Shown: piece after piece, positions 33,597 through 43,965 of the stretch
How the letters are laid out: every line of letters begins with the position of its first letter
How positions within the stretch are numbered: the first letter of the stretch is position 1
NCBI GenBank assembly: GCA_035760965.1
Contig: DASTRY010000046.1
Location: 1-55,986 of the forward strand
Source of the DNA: JADGHX01 sp035760965
Lineage (GTDB): Bacteria > Pseudomonadota > Gammaproteobacteria > Steroidobacterales > Steroidobacteraceae
DNA: 55,986 bases
Reading direction: 5' to 3'
The notes under the pieces: generated by a model
The model's database searches: none
What the model was told of the DNA's origin: nothing
What the model saw: the letters and a program-made list of their open reading frames with translations, nothing else
Translations under genes and position numbers: made by a program

Positions 33597-35056
33597 TCCA
33601 ACTCTCGACTCGCAATCTCGAGCAATCTCGCGACATCGACTGCGCGTTCGAGCTCGCCCGCGATTTCATCCAGCGCGGAATCGACGCGCGCGAATTGATC
33701 CACGCCGTCGCAAGTCGCCCCGATTCGCCGCAACCACACCGCGCGCTGCTCGGCACGATCGAATAGTCCGTGCACGTAGCAGCCGGCAATGTGCCCGTCG
33801 GCGCTGATCGCGCCGTCCAAGGTGCCATCCTCGAGCTGCAACAACGGTCTCACGCTCGGGTCCACCGCGGTGCGCCCCACATGGATCTCGTAGCCCTCAA
33901 ACGCCGCGCCCGACAGCAGCTCCACACCCTTCGTGCGCCTCACGCGCTTGTCACCCGTGAGCGTTGTTGCGATCGGCAACAAACCGAGGCCGGCAACCGT
34001 TGCGGGCGAACCCTCCACCCCTTCCGGATCGGAGATGCTTCGCCCGAGCATCTGATAGCCACCACACACGCCGAGCACGTGCCCACCCCGACGCACGTGC
34101 GCAGCGAGATCGATGTCCCATCCCTGCGCGCGGAAGAACGCGAGGTCCGCAATCGTCGCTTTCGTGCCCGGAAGAATCACGAGCGCCGCTTCGGCCGGCA
34201 GCGGTGTGCCCGGCGGCACCATTACGAGCCGCACGCCGGGCTCGTGTCGCAGCGGATCGAAATCATCGAAGTTCGCGATTCGCGACAGCATCGGCACGGC
34301 GATCACGGCGGCACCGTCGCTGCGCTCCGCGCGATCCAGCACGACCGCATCTTCCGCAGGCAACGCGCGCGCGGCGGCGAGCCATGGGACGATTCCGAGG
34401 CGCGCCCATCCCGTGCGCCTCTCGATCTCCGCGTACCCCGGCTCGAACAAGCGCAGGTCGCCGCGGAATTTGTTGATCAGGAAGCCGCGGATCAGCGCCG
34501 CGTCCTGCGGCTCGAGCACGACGCGCGTACCGACCAGCGACGCGATGACCCCGCCGCGATCGATGTCGCCCACGAGAACCACGGGAACGTGCGCCGCACG
34601 CGCAAAACCCATGTTCGCGATATCACCGGCGCGCAGGTTGACCTCCGCCGGGCTGCCCGCGCCCTCGACGATCACGAGGTCTGCCTGCGCGCGCAGTCGC
34701 TCGAACGACTCGAGCACGCTGTCGAGCAGCGCGGGCTTCTCCTGCGCATAGAAAGGAGTGCCCAGCGCGCCCCGCACACGACCGTGAACGACGAGCTGCG
34801 CGCCGGTATCGGTCTGCGGCTTGATGAGCACCGGATTCATGTCGACGCTGGGCGGCGTGCGGCACGCGATGGCCTGCAGCGCTTGCGCGCGACCGATCTC
34901 TCCGCCCCCGCCGGCCACTGCGGCATTGTTCGACATGTTCTGCGGCTTGAACGGGCGCACACGCAGACCCCGATTCGTGAAGAGGCGGCACATCCCAGCG
35001 ACGAGCACGGACTTGCCCACATCCGATCCCGTGCCCTGGAGCATCACGACAGCCAT
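33593..35056 (-). CDS. cobQ: Cobyric acid synthase (glutamine-hydrolysing)
   Basis: Amidates four side chains of adenosylcobyrinate a,c-diamide to cobyric acid. The 487-residue protein starts MAVVMLQGTGSDVGKSVLVAG, a P-loop of the dethiobiotin-synthetase type, followed by PFKPQNMSNNAAV, VIVEGAGSPAEVNL and GDIDRGG. The C-terminal glutaminase half has the nucleophile motif GVCGGYQMLG and YEIHVGRT. ATG 35056 lies inside the end of cbiB (13-base overlap), and an upstream ATG in the same frame is rejected because it would add a poorly conserved 22-residue leader. Confidence 0.93.
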   Translation of the reverse strand: MAVVMLQGTGSDVGKSVLVAGMCRLFTNRGLRVRPFKPQNMSNNAAVAGGGGEIGRAQALQAIACRTPPSVDMNPVLIKPQTDTGAQLVVHGRVRGALGTPFYAQEKPALLDSVLESFERLRAQADLVIVEGAGSPAEVNLRAGDIANMGFARAAHVPVVLVGDIDRGGVIASLVGTRVVLEPQDAALIRGFLINKFRGDLRLFEPGYAEIERRTGWARLGIVPWLAAARALPAEDAVVLDRAERSDGAAVIAVPMLSRIANFDDFDPLRHEPGVRLVMVPPGTPLPAEAALVILPGTKATIADLAFFRAQGWDIDLAAHVRRGGHVLGVCGGYQMLGRSISDPEGVEGSPATVAGLGLLPIATTLTGDKRVRRTKGVELLSGAAFEGYEIHVGRTAVDPSVRPLLQLEDGTLDGAISADGHIAGCYVHGLFDRAEQRAVWLRRIGATCDGVDQFARVDSALDEIAGELERAVDVARLLEIASRELE

Positions 35057-35975
35057 GCGAGCCCCGCGACCGTCAGCCACATCAGCAAGCACGCACGCCA
35101 GTACACGTTCAGCGCGGCACACAGACTCGTCGCGTCCGGACGCGGCCCGGTGCCCAACTGTGCACGAAACGCATACTCGCCCGCATACGCCACGGGCCCA
35201 CCGAGCTGGCGCGCCAGCACGCCGGCCATCGCCGCCTCCGGCCAGCCGCCATTCGGGGAGGCGTGCAGCGGGGCGTCTCGAACCATCGTGCGCCAGCCGC
35301 CGAGCCCTGCGATGCAGATCAGCAACCCCGCAATGCGCGCCGGAACGAGATTCACCAGATCGTCCGCGCGCGCGACGGCCCAGCCGAACGCGCGATGGCG
35401 CTCATCCGTGTGGCCCACCATGCTGTCCGCGGTGTTGATGGCTTTGCAGACGAACAAGCCCGGAAGTCCGCCGATGAGAAACCAGAACGCCGGCGCGACG
35501 ATCCCATCGCAGAAGCTTTCGGCAAGACTCTCGATCGCCGCCGTCGCAACGCCCTGCGCATCGAGCGCCGCCGTGTCGCGGCCCACGATCCGCGAGACGC
35601 AGCGACGCGCCTCTTCGAGGTGGCCGGATTCCAGCGGCCGCAGCACTGCCACGACGTGATCCTTGAGGCTGCGCTGCGCGAGCATCGTGCTTGCGGCGAG
35701 CAGCACGACGACCATCGCGAGCGGCGACGCGTCGCCTGCGCGCTCCAGCGCCCAGCCCGCGATCGCCGACACGGCGATGAGCAACATCAGGAGCACGCAT
35801 CCTGCGAATCTGCGCATTGGCGGACCGCCGCGATTCAAGCGCGTCTCGAAAACGGAGATCAGCGCGCCGATCCATACGACCGGATGTCGAACCGCGCGAT
35901 ACACCGCTTGCGGGTAACCCACTAGCGCTTCGGCGGCGAGCACGACTAGCAGCTGCGACGGACGATCGAGGACCA

Positions 35976-35976
<1 letters not shown>
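35044..35976 (-). CDS. cbiB: Adenosylcobinamide-phosphate synthase
   Basis: Membrane enzyme joining cobyric acid to aminopropanol (phosphate). The 310-residue product, also called CobD in Pseudomonas naming, shows the family blocks HPVVWIGALISVFETRLN, ALDAQGVATAAIESLAESFCDGIVAPAFWFLIGGLPG, KAINTADSMVGH and SPNGGWPEAAMAG, with several membrane helices. ATG 35976 shares its A with the btuD stop (TGATG), a tight coupling. It overlaps cobQ downstream. Confidence 0.92.
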
Positions 35977-36748
<772 letters not shown>

Positions 36749-36752
<4 letters not shown>

Positions 36753-37771
36753 GCAATCTGCCTGCGCATGCGGAAGAGCATGACGAGGAAGAACGGACCG
36801 CCGAGTATCGACATCGCGATTCCGAGGCGCAGCTCACTCACAGTGGGCGCGATGCGCACGAGAGTGTCCGCGAGCAGCAGCAACAAGCCGCCGCCGAGCG
36901 CAGACGGCAGCAGGATGGACGAAGGTTTTCCGCCCACGAGTGGCCGAACCATGTGCGGCACCATCAGGCCGACGAAGCTGATGATGCCCGCTGCAGCCAC
37001 GGATGCGCCGACGCAGAGCCCGACGCCGAGGACGATCAGCAATTGCAGACGCCGCGGATCGACCCCCATCGAACGCGCCGCTTGCTCGCCGAGCGTGAGC
37101 GCGTCGAGCGAGCGCGCAGTCGATGCGATGAGGACGCTGCCGGCGAGCATTGCCGGCACGGTGATTCGCACATCGTCCCAGCTTCGATCCGTGAGCGCGC
37201 CGAGCAGCCAGGTGACGATCTGCGAAGCGATGAACGGCGTCGGCGCCAGACTGATCGTGAGCGTCGTGAGCGATCCAGTGAGGCTGGCGAGCACCATGCC
37301 CGCGAGCGCGAACAGAATGAGGCTGCCGGAGCGACCCGCGAGCACCGCGAGAATCAGCATCGAGCCGGCGGCGCCGAGCAAGGCGAACGTGGGAAGCAGC
37401 ACCGCCGATGTCGCAAAGCCGAAGTACAGCGAGATCGTCGCGCCCAACGCGGCGCCGCTCGAGATGCCGAAGAGCCCGGGATCGGCGAGCGGATTGCGTA
37501 GATAGCCTTGCATCGCGGCGCCCGCGAGCCCGAGCGCTGCGCCGACCGCGAAGCCGAGCACCGTGCGTGGGATGCGCAGCTCCGCGATGATCAGCCACCG
37601 GGGATCGTGGAGCGTCCACGCGTTCCATGGCAGCCAGATCTTGCCCGCGAAAATCGAGAGTGCCGCCGCCCCGAGGATCGCGATCACGAGCGCGATGTTG
37701 AGGCGGGCCGCGCTATCTCGCGGCGCCCTGCGCGCAAGGCTGGTGGTATTCAGCTCGACATTGGCGCTCAC
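36749..37771 (-). CDS. btuC: B12-type ABC transporter permease
   Basis: A FecCD-family permease of 340 residues with about ten membrane helices. Family blocks include RIPRTVLGFAVGAALGLAGAAMQGYLRNPLADPGLFGISSGAALGA, GSLTTLTISLAP, GEQAARSMGVDPRR with the ATPase-coupling loop, and IISFVGLMVPHMVRPLVG. The start is a GTG at 37771 overlapping the btuF stop as GTGA. It pairs with btuD and btuF for cobamide uptake across the inner membrane after BtuB. Confidence 0.9.
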
Positions 37772-38745
37772 TGTCGCGCCTCCACTTCTCTGCGCACTTC
37801 AGCCAGACGCGCGACAGCCTCGATGATCGTTGGGCCTGCGCACTGGAGCAGTCGGAACGGATATGCGCGAAACGGCACGCGCTCGGACAGCGCACGCACC
37901 GCGCGATGCGCGAGCATGCGATCACGATCGGCTGCATCGGTCGCCACCGACAGCACGACGTCAGGCGGCGAGGCGATCAGGTACTCGAGTGGAAGAACGT
38001 CCCATTTCGCGAGACCGTACTCGGCACTGAAATTGCGATAGCCGGTGAGCTGGAGGAGCTGATCGACCAATGAGCCCTTGCCGGGCACCATGCCGCCGTT
38101 CTCCCAGATCACCGCCGACACGCGCCGCTCGTCTCGCGGGCTCGCTGCGACGAGCGCGCGTTCGATCGCACTGATCATCTGCTCACCGCGCTCGGGTGCG
38201 CCGACGGCCGCCGCAATCTGCCTGATCTGGCGCTCGCTCTCCGCGATGCTCTCGGGCACCGAGAACTTCACGATGCGAATGTTCATGCGCTCGAGCGCGA
38301 AGATGGTGGACGGCGAGACGTGCGGCCCCGACATCACGAGGTCCGGCGCGAGCGCGACGACTTCCTCGGCCGTTCCGGAGGTCGCGTGAAAGCGTCGCGC
38401 AGTCTCCAGCGGGATCGACGTCGCGCGCGGGTCCTGCGAGTAATGGCTGATGCCGAGAATCTGCTCGGGCCGCGCGACACGCACGAGCACCGCATCCACG
38501 CAGGGGTTGATTGAAACGACTCTCGGCAACGGCGCCGCGCGCGATACCGTGGAACCGACGAAGCTCAGCAGAGCGATGCTTGCGAACGTCAACTTCCGCA
38601 GCGGGGACGCGAGCGAACGCGATGGCACGCCAGTGCGCAGCTGCGACGCGAGCGGACAGCCTCGCACGCCGGCAGTTACTCGGCGCCGCGCCAGCCGCAG
38701 CCATTCCGTAGCCGTCCTCTGCTCTCGAAGCGCCGCGCCGATCAA
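37768..38745 (-). CDS. btuF: Periplasmic cobalamin-binding protein
   Basis: Substrate-binding protein of the B12 importer, 325 residues from the TTG at 38745, which overlaps the cobO stop as TTGA and has AAGGGAG 7 bases upstream. The mature part begins near LPRVVSINPCVDAVLVRVA, then shows ILGISHYSQDP, EEVVALAPDLVMSG and the C-terminal LIASPPDVVLSV typical of class III binding proteins. The apparent signal peptide (LTFASIALLSFVGSTVSRA) starts only at about residue 52, an unusually long basic leader; GTG 38628 would give a normal signal peptide but has no ribosome site. Confidence 0.82.
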   Translation of the reverse strand: MIGAALREQRTATEWLRLARRRVTAGVRGCPLASQLRTGVPSRSLASPLRKLTFASIALLSFVGSTVSRAAPLPRVVSINPCVDAVLVRVARPEQILGISHYSQDPRATSIPLETARRFHATSGTAEEVVALAPDLVMSGPHVSPSTIFALERMNIRIVKFSVPESIAESERQIRQIAAAVGAPERGEQMISAIERALVAASPRDERRVSAVIWENGGMVPGKGSLVDQLLQLTGYRNFSAEYGLAKWDVLPLEYLIASPPDVVLSVATDAADRDRMLAHRAVRALSERVPFRAYPFRLLQCAGPTIIEAVARLAEVRREVEARQ

Positions 38746-39353
38746 TACTCCACTCCCTTCTGCGCCTTGAACCCCGCCTTGTACGGATGGCGTACTTCCT
38801 GAAATTCCGTGATCAGGTCGGCCAGCTCCAGCAGCTCGGGCTTCGCGTCCCGACCCGTGATGCAGATGTGCTTGTCGAGGGGCCGCGTCCGCAGGAAATC
38901 CACGATCTCCGCGATCGGCAGTGTGTCGTTGCGAAGCACGATGTTCAGCTCATCGAGAACCACGAAGTCGTAGCCCGGATCGAGAATCAGCGCCTTCGAA
39001 CGCTCCCACGCCGCACGCGCGGCGGCGATATCGCGCGCACGGTCCTGCGTATCCCACGTGAAGCCCTCGCCCATCACTTCGAACGTGAGCAGGTCGGGAT
39101 GCTCGCGGAAGAACCGCTTCTCGCCCGTCTCCCACTTTCCCTTCACGTACTGGACGATGGCGACGCGCAGGCCCCATCCGAGGCTGCGCAACGCCATGCC
39201 GAACGCCGCCGACGATTTGCCCTTGCCGCGCCCGGTGTGGACGATGAGCAGGCCGCGCTCGAGCGTCTTCGTCTGCTGGATGCGGGCGCGCGCTTTCTGC
39301 ACGCGCGCCATGCGCGCGTTGTGGCGCGCGAAGTCTTCCGGCGTGTCGCTCAT
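38742..39353 (-). CDS. cobO: Cob(I)yrinic acid a,c-diamide adenosyltransferase
   Basis: Adds the upper adenosyl ligand to reduced corrinoids. The 203-residue CobO/CobA/BtuR-type protein has the P-loop HTGRGKGKSSAAFG near residue 40, VAIVQYVKGKW, FVVLDELNIVL and ITGRDAKPELLELADLITE, ending HPYKAGFKAQKGVEY. The ATG overlaps the stop of the decarboxylase gene, and its own stop overlaps the btuF start. It is distinct from PduO and EutT families. Confidence 0.93.
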   Translation of the reverse strand: MSDTPEDFARHNARMARVQKARARIQQTKTLERGLLIVHTGRGKGKSSAAFGMALRSLGWGLRVAIVQYVKGKWETGEKRFFREHPDLLTFEVMGEGFTWDTQDRARDIAAARAAWERSKALILDPGYDFVVLDELNIVLRNDTLPIAEIVDFLRTRPLDKHICITGRDAKPELLELADLITEFQEVRHPYKAGFKAQKGVEY

Positions 39354-40405
39354 GAGGTGCACCTCGCATCGACCAGGGCGTCCGCGAGTCGTTGCCATTG
39401 CGACTCGTCGCCCGGCAGACCGATGCGCAAAAGCGTGGGGTCGCCGGCGAAGGGACGTGTGAGGATTCCGTGCGCGGCGAAATGCTCGAAGACGGCGTTC
39501 GCGTCCGCGCAGCGCACGAGCCGAAAGAGGACGGTGCCGCCTTCGATGGCCAGCCCTGCCTCGGTCAGCAGCGCATCGAGGCGCTGCGCCGCGTGCGCGA
39601 GCCTCTGGCGCTGCCCCGATTGCCAACGCGTGTCCCGATACGCCGCCGTCCCGATCGCCACGGCGGGACCGGACACGGGCCAATCTCCGAGCGCTCGGCG
39701 AATTTCCGCGGCGATGGAGAGCCCAGCAGGCGCGACGGCGGTCGTTGCTGCCGTTACGACAAACCCGAGCCGCACCCCGGCTAGCCCGAAGAACTTCCCG
39801 AACGAGCGCAAGACGACAAGGTTCGCGAAGCGATCGAGGAAGCCACACACGCTCGCCTCCGGCATCACATCGGCAAACGCCTCATCCACCAGCAGCACGC
39901 CTGCGCGCTCGGCAAGCCGTGCCGCAATCCGCAGCAACCGCTCGCGCGACACCACTCGCCCATCGGGATTGTTCGGATTCGCGAGCACGATGACATCGTG
40001 ATCGCTCGCCGCACTCTCGATGTCGCAAGCGGCAATCGTTGTGACCGGTGCCTCCCACGCCAGCACATGACCCGAGTACCCCGGCCGAACGACGGCAACA
40101 CGACACCCCGCAAGCACGCGCCCGAGCAGCCGCAACGCGAGATCGCTACCCGGCGTCGCAACCACCGACTGCGCATCCGCCACACCGAAGCTCGACGACG
40201 CCGCCGCCTCCAGTACAGCGAGCGCCTCCGCGTCAGGCAACCGCGTGAATGCTTCCCGCGGTAACGGCTCGTGCGGGTACGCCCACGGGCTGATGCCCGT
40301 GGACAGATCCACCCACGGCGCGCGCCCGTGCGGAAAGAGCGCGCGCGCAGCTTCCACTTTCCCGCCGTGCAGGCGAAAGACATCGAAAGCCGCGCCGGCT
40401 GTCAC
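39350..40405 (-). CDS. cobD: Threonine-phosphate decarboxylase, PLP dependent
   Basis: Makes (R)-1-amino-2-propanol phosphate, the linker between corrin ring and nucleotide loop. The 351-residue class I aminotransferase-fold protein begins with FRLHGGKVEAARALFP and DLSTGISPWAYP, typical of CobD/CobC decarboxylases. It has ANPNNPDGRVV, LLVDEAFADVMPE and the PLP lysine in LRSFGKFFGLAGVRLGF. The start is a GTG at 40405, 20 bases after the btuB stop. The naming conflicts: Salmonella CobD equals Pseudomonas CobC; the phosphatase cobC in this window is a different gene. Confidence 0.9.
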   Translation of the reverse strand: MTAGAAFDVFRLHGGKVEAARALFPHGRAPWVDLSTGISPWAYPHEPLPREAFTRLPDAEALAVLEAAASSSFGVADAQSVVATPGSDLALRLLGRVLAGCRVAVVRPGYSGHVLAWEAPVTTIAACDIESAASDHDVIVLANPNNPDGRVVSRERLLRIAARLAERAGVLLVDEAFADVMPEASVCGFLDRFANLVVLRSFGKFFGLAGVRLGFVVTAATTAVAPAGLSIAAEIRRALGDWPVSGPAVAIGTAAYRDTRWQSGQRQRLAHAAQRLDALLTEAGLAIEGGTVLFRLVRCADANAVFEHFAAHGILTRPFAGDPTLLRIGLPGDESQWQRLADALVDARCTS

Positions 40406-40425
40406 GACACGCTCCGTGCAATCGG

Positions 40426-42324
40426 CTAGTAGCTGAATCGAACGCCGAAGTAGCCGGCGCGTCCCGGCATGCCGTAGCGATAGATGGTCTCGTATTGCTC
40501 GTCGAGCAGATTCTCGACACGCGCCTCGAGTTGCACGCCGTTCATCAGCGGATACGCCGCGCGCAGGTCGACGACGTCGTAGCCCGGCACGCGCTGCGTG
40601 TTCGATGCGTCGTCGAAGCTCGCGCCGACGTGAGTGAACGTCACCCCGGACTCGAGCCCGAACGCCCAGCGGTAATCGACGATCGCGCTCGCCGTCTCAT
40701 TGGGCCGGCGCGCCAGATCCCTGCCGAACGTTGCACTGCCGGGCGAACGGTCTTCGGCGTTCACGTGCGTGTAACTCGCCTGCACCGTGAGTGCTTTCAC
40801 CGGCTGGAGCAGCGCCGTCAACTCGACGCCGGCGGCGCGCGCACGCGCAACGTTGCCGTACGTGCCGTTCGGCCGGTTCGCGCAAATGCCCGTCGCATTC
40901 AGGCACGAAACGAAGTTGATGAGATCGTGCGAATCGCGCCGGAAGACCGTTGCACCGACTTCCAGCGCATCCCCCAGGAGTCGCTGCGCAACGCCCGCGT
41001 CCCACCCGCGCGCACTCTCCGGCCGCAGCAGTGTGTTGCCGAACTCGCTGTGCAGCTGAAAAAGCGTCGGCGCCTTGAACCCTTCGCTGTAGCTCGCGCG
41101 CACGACGGTGCGACCCTCGTTCGGCGTCCACGCCGCGCTCGCTCCCGTCGTCGTCTTGCCGCCGAAGTCATCGTGGTGGTCGTGACGCAAGCCGAGCGTC
41201 GTCGTGAGGCCCGCCAGCGGCTTCGCGACCAGCTCCGCATAGCCGCTGTTCGTGCGCGCCTCGCCGCGTGTCGGCGGCCCGCCGAAGCTCGAGGATACGA
41301 AACGCGAGTGCTCCGACTCCGCACCGAAGGTCGTCCGCACGCGCTCGCTCACATCCAAAATGCCTTGATATTCGAAGCGCGTGTTGTGGCCGTCCCCGTC
41401 GAAGGTCTCAAACACGAAGCCGTCCGGATCGAAGTTGGTGCGCTTCGTCCGGGTGAACGCGCCGGCGATGCGGTTGTGCAGGCGCCCATCCAGCAACGCA
41501 ACGTTCAGCGCGGAGTAGCCGATGAGCTCGCGCGAGCGCGAGTACTCATTGGTATCGCCGAGCGCAAACGTCGGCGCCGGGAAACCGTCGAGATCGGTGC
41601 GGCCGTTCGAGTACCAGCCGCGCACGTCGACGGACACGTTCTCGGAGAGCGCGATGTTCACCTTGGCGTTGGCGCCGAAGTTCCGATAGCCGTCGCGCTC
41701 GCGACCGCCGAGCGCTTCGTCGAAGACGGAGATCCCGTCGGTCTCGAAGCCGCCGGCGCCCACACTGGCCGACACCGCGCCGAACTTCTGCGAGACATTG
41801 CCGACGAGTTGGCGCGTGCCGCGCCAGCCGTATTCGGCACGCGCGTTGGCAGAGAGCGTATCCGTCGAATCGAGCGTCTTCACATTGACGACGCCGCCGA
41901 TCGCTTGACTGCCCCACAAGACGGACTGCGATCCCCGCAGCACCTCGATGCGCGCGATATTGCCGACGAGCAGATCGCCAAAGTTGAACCCGCCGCCGGG
42001 CGACGATGGATCGTTGAGCTTCACGCCGTCGATGAGCGCGACGGTCTGATCGCTCTCGGCGCCGCGGATGTAGACCGACGTGGTCGTGCCGATGCCACCG
42101 TTGCGCGTGAAGCTGACACCCGGAACGTTGCGCAGCAGATCGACGACCGTGTCGCTCTGCCGGCGCCGAATCGCGTCGGCATCGATCACCGAGACGGCCT
42201 GCCCGACCTCGGAGATCGACTGCTCGGTGCGCGTGGCGGTGACGACGACCTCGTCCTCGGCGCAGCAGACGGCCGACGCGAACGCGAGGACGGAGAACCC
42301 GACGAAACGAATGGTGGAGTGCAT
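40426..42324 (-). CDS. btuB: TonB-dependent vitamin B12 receptor
   Basis: Outer-membrane receptor bringing cobalamins into the periplasm. The 632-residue protein has a signal peptide ending CCA, a TonB box-like EDEVVVTATRTEQS, a plug with LLRNVPGVSFTRNGGIGTTTSVYIRG and ALIDGVKLNDPSSPGG, and a 22-strand-type barrel ending YFGVRFSY with a terminal aromatic. ATG 42324 lies 148 bases below a cobalamin riboswitch, which fixes the substrate class. It is the first gene of the cobalamin operon. Confidence 0.93.
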   Translation of the reverse strand: MHSTIRFVGFSVLAFASAVCCAEDEVVVTATRTEQSISEVGQAVSVIDADAIRRRQSDTVVDLLRNVPGVSFTRNGGIGTTTSVYIRGAESDQTVALIDGVKLNDPSSPGGGFNFGDLLVGNIARIEVLRGSQSVLWGSQAIGGVVNVKTLDSTDTLSANARAEYGWRGTRQLVGNVSQKFGAVSASVGAGGFETDGISVFDEALGGRERDGYRNFGANAKVNIALSENVSVDVRGWYSNGRTDLDGFPAPTFALGDTNEYSRSRELIGYSALNVALLDGRLHNRIAGAFTRTKRTNFDPDGFVFETFDGDGHNTRFEYQGILDVSERVRTTFGAESEHSRFVSSSFGGPPTRGEARTNSGYAELVAKPLAGLTTTLGLRHDHHDDFGGKTTTGASAAWTPNEGRTVVRASYSEGFKAPTLFQLHSEFGNTLLRPESARGWDAGVAQRLLGDALEVGATVFRRDSHDLINFVSCLNATGICANRPNGTYGNVARARAAGVELTALLQPVKALTVQASYTHVNAEDRSPGSATFGRDLARRPNETASAIVDYRWAFGLESGVTFTHVGASFDDASNTQRVPGYDVVDLRAAYPLMNGVQLEARVENLLDEQYETIYRYGMPGRAGYFGVRFSY

Positions 42325-42471
42325 GCTTCCCCCTGGACCCGGAACCCTGGGGTTCGCACGCGTGGCGTGATTTCGGCAGCGCTCGCGCACGACCCCGACC
42401 CTGTCGTCACGCGAGGAAAAGACCCTCGATTGCCCGGCACACCCCGTCCGCGCAAAGGACCGACCGCGACA

Positions 42472-42646
42472 GGCAGGTCTCCTGGCTTCCGGGTCAACGC
42501 ATTCGCCCAGCCTTCCCGGATGACGTCATCCGGTGGCCGTGATCGGGCGAACACTCTCCGGTCACAGTTGCGGGGGCAGCCCCGGTTCATGGCACTCGGC
42601 CACTTCCGGGTTCCCTTTTGATCCCAACTTCTGGGAACCTGTCGCG
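42472..42646 (-). ncRNA. Cobalamin riboswitch (B12 element)
   Basis: On the minus strand the hallmark segments appear in order: a 5' stem strand with GGTTCCC, then GGGAACCCGG, the conserved core GCTGCCCCCGCAACTGTGA at about 42562-42581, the G-rich and hairpin region around GCCACCGGATGACGTCATCCGG, and the B12 box AAGCCAGGAGACCTGCC at about 42473-42489. It precedes btuB by ~148 bases, so adenosylcobalamin should repress the btuB-to-cobC operon. The expression platform was not resolved. Confidence 0.93.
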
Positions 42647-42652
42647 GGCGCA

Positions 42653-42681
42653 ACCTTAAGCCAGCGTACGAATGGAGGCAA
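42653..42681 (-). promoter_or_regulatory. Candidate promoter of the riboswitch-btuB operon
   Basis: TTGCCT and TAAGGT on the minus strand are 17 bases apart and end 7 bases above the riboswitch. The match is moderate. The -35 element overlaps the ribosome site (GGAGG) of the divergent cobU gene. Confidence 0.35.
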
Positions 42682-42684
42682 GAA

Positions 42685-43209
42685 TTGACTCGCACCGCCG
42701 ATTCGGATCAGCAGATCGTGCTGCTGCTCGGCGGCGCGCGTTCGGGCAAGAGCCGCATCGCGCAGACTCGTGCGGAGGCGCTGCCGGGCGAGCTCGTCTA
42801 CATCGCGACGGGGGAAGCGCTCGATGCCGAGATGGCTGCGCGCATCGCGCGCCATCGCGCGGATCGCGGGCCGCGCTGGCGCACGGTGGAAGCGCCGCTC
42901 GAGCTGCCCGACGCCATCGAACGCGAGCGCGGCCGCGTGATGCTCGTCGATTGCCTGACGCTGTGGCTCAGCAATCTGATGATGGGCGAGCACGACCTCA
43001 CCCACGCGACCGATAGATTGATCGCGGCGCTGGATGCGGCGAGCAGTCCGATCCTCCTCGTTTCGAACGAAGTCGGGCTCGGTATCGTGCCGGAGAACGC
43101 GCTCGCGCGACGCTTTCGCGACGAGGCTGGAAGACTGAATCAGCGTGTCGCGGCGGCGGCGAACGAAGTGCTGTTCGTCGCGGCAGGACTCAGTTTGCGC
43201 ATGAAGTGA
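42685..43209 (+). CDS. cobU: Adenosylcobinamide kinase/adenosylcobinamide-phosphate guanylyltransferase
   Basis: Bifunctional enzyme (also CobP) that phosphorylates adenosylcobinamide and adds GMP before cobS acts. The 174-residue product has P-loop LLGGARSGKSR near residue 15, YIATGEALDAEMAARIARHRADRG with the active-site His, LVDCLTLWLSNLM, and VSNEVGLGIVPENALARRFRDEAGRLNQ. The start is a TTG at 42685 with a strong GGAGG 7 bases upstream; no in-frame ATG fits. It is divergent from btuB and lacks a riboswitch of its own in the sense orientation. Confidence 0.92.
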   Translation: MTRTADSDQQIVLLLGGARSGKSRIAQTRAEALPGELVYIATGEALDAEMAARIARHRADRGPRWRTVEAPLELPDAIERERGRVMLVDCLTLWLSNLMMGEHDLTHATDRLIAALDAASSPILLVSNEVGLGIVPENALARRFRDEAGRLNQRVAAAANEVLFVAAGLSLRMK

Positions 43210-43234
43210 CGGGCGGGTTGCGCATGAAGTGACG
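43195..43234 (+). repeat. Short tandem duplication across the cobU stop
   Basis: The 17-base unit TTGCGCATGAAGTGACG occurs at 43195-43211 and 43218-43234, a period of 23. The first copy encodes the last residues and stop of cobU; the second lies just beyond it. Confidence 0.8.
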
Positions 43235-43263
43235 CGCCCGAGCCTTCCCTGCGAGATCGTTGC

Positions 43264-43965
43264 TCAGTCGGCTCGCGCGCCCCACTCCGCCAAGGTCTGC
43301 GTCAGCACGCACGCTGCAGCACGCGGGTTCGCCAGCAGCAAACAATGCGGACCCGCGATGTCAACGACGCGAGCGCCTGCCGCGTGTTGCATGAAGAGTT
43401 GCGCTGCCGATGCGTCCAGAATGCGATCTTCGCTCGCCCGTAGATACAGACCCGGCATGCGGACGCGCTGCGCTTCGGCGCGCACATCCACGCTCGCGAT
43501 CGCGTGCAGGCGCGCCACCATCGACTCGACCGACATCATGTCGAGCGCGCTCGCGAGCACCTCGCGCAGCGCAGGCGTTGCGTAGCGGCCCAGTAGCAGA
43601 TACGAGGCGACCGCGCGCGGCATGCGTTGCGGCACGAGATATTTGTAGAAGCGGCGCAGCCGTGCGAGGTTCGGTCCGGGTGCACACACGAACGAAGCGC
43701 TCAGGATGTAGCCGCGCATGCCCGGCGGCGCGCTCGCCGCGATCGAGATGGCAATCGGTCCCGAAAACGATTCGCCGAGCACGACGAACGGGCGATCGGT
43801 CGGCAAGGCGGCGCGGGCGCACTCTTCGTGCGCGGCGTAGTCCAGCGGTCGATCGGGGTAACGCACGACGCGCGTGGGCACATAGGGGCCGAGCTCGCGC
43901 ACGAGCGGCGCGAACAGCTCGCCCGTTCCGTCCATGCCCGGCAACAGGATCAGTGTGCAGCTCAA
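43264..43965 (-). CDS. Alpha/beta-hydrolase family protein
   Basis: A 233-residue hydrolase of unknown substrate. It has an oxyanion/turn segment LLPGMDGTGELF, nucleophile elbow GESFSG near residue 65, Asp in ASEDRILD near 180 and the final His in AGPHCLLLANP near 206, so a complete Ser-Asp-His triad. The apparent start is TTG 43965, without a clear ribosome site; the ATG at MDGTG would remove the first strand. No signal peptide is seen. It is convergent with cobU and otherwise isolated. BioH-like carboxylesterases are similar, but a biotin role cannot be claimed without neighbours. Confidence 0.75.
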   Translation of the reverse strand: MSCTLILLPGMDGTGELFAPLVRELGPYVPTRVVRYPDRPLDYAAHEECARAALPTDRPFVVLGESFSGPIAISIAASAPPGMRGYILSASFVCAPGPNLARLRRFYKYLVPQRMPRAVASYLLLGRYATPALREVLASALDMMSVESMVARLHAIASVDVRAEAQRVRMPGLYLRASEDRILDASAAQLFMQHAAGARVVDIAGPHCLLLANPRAAACVLTQTLAEWGARAD

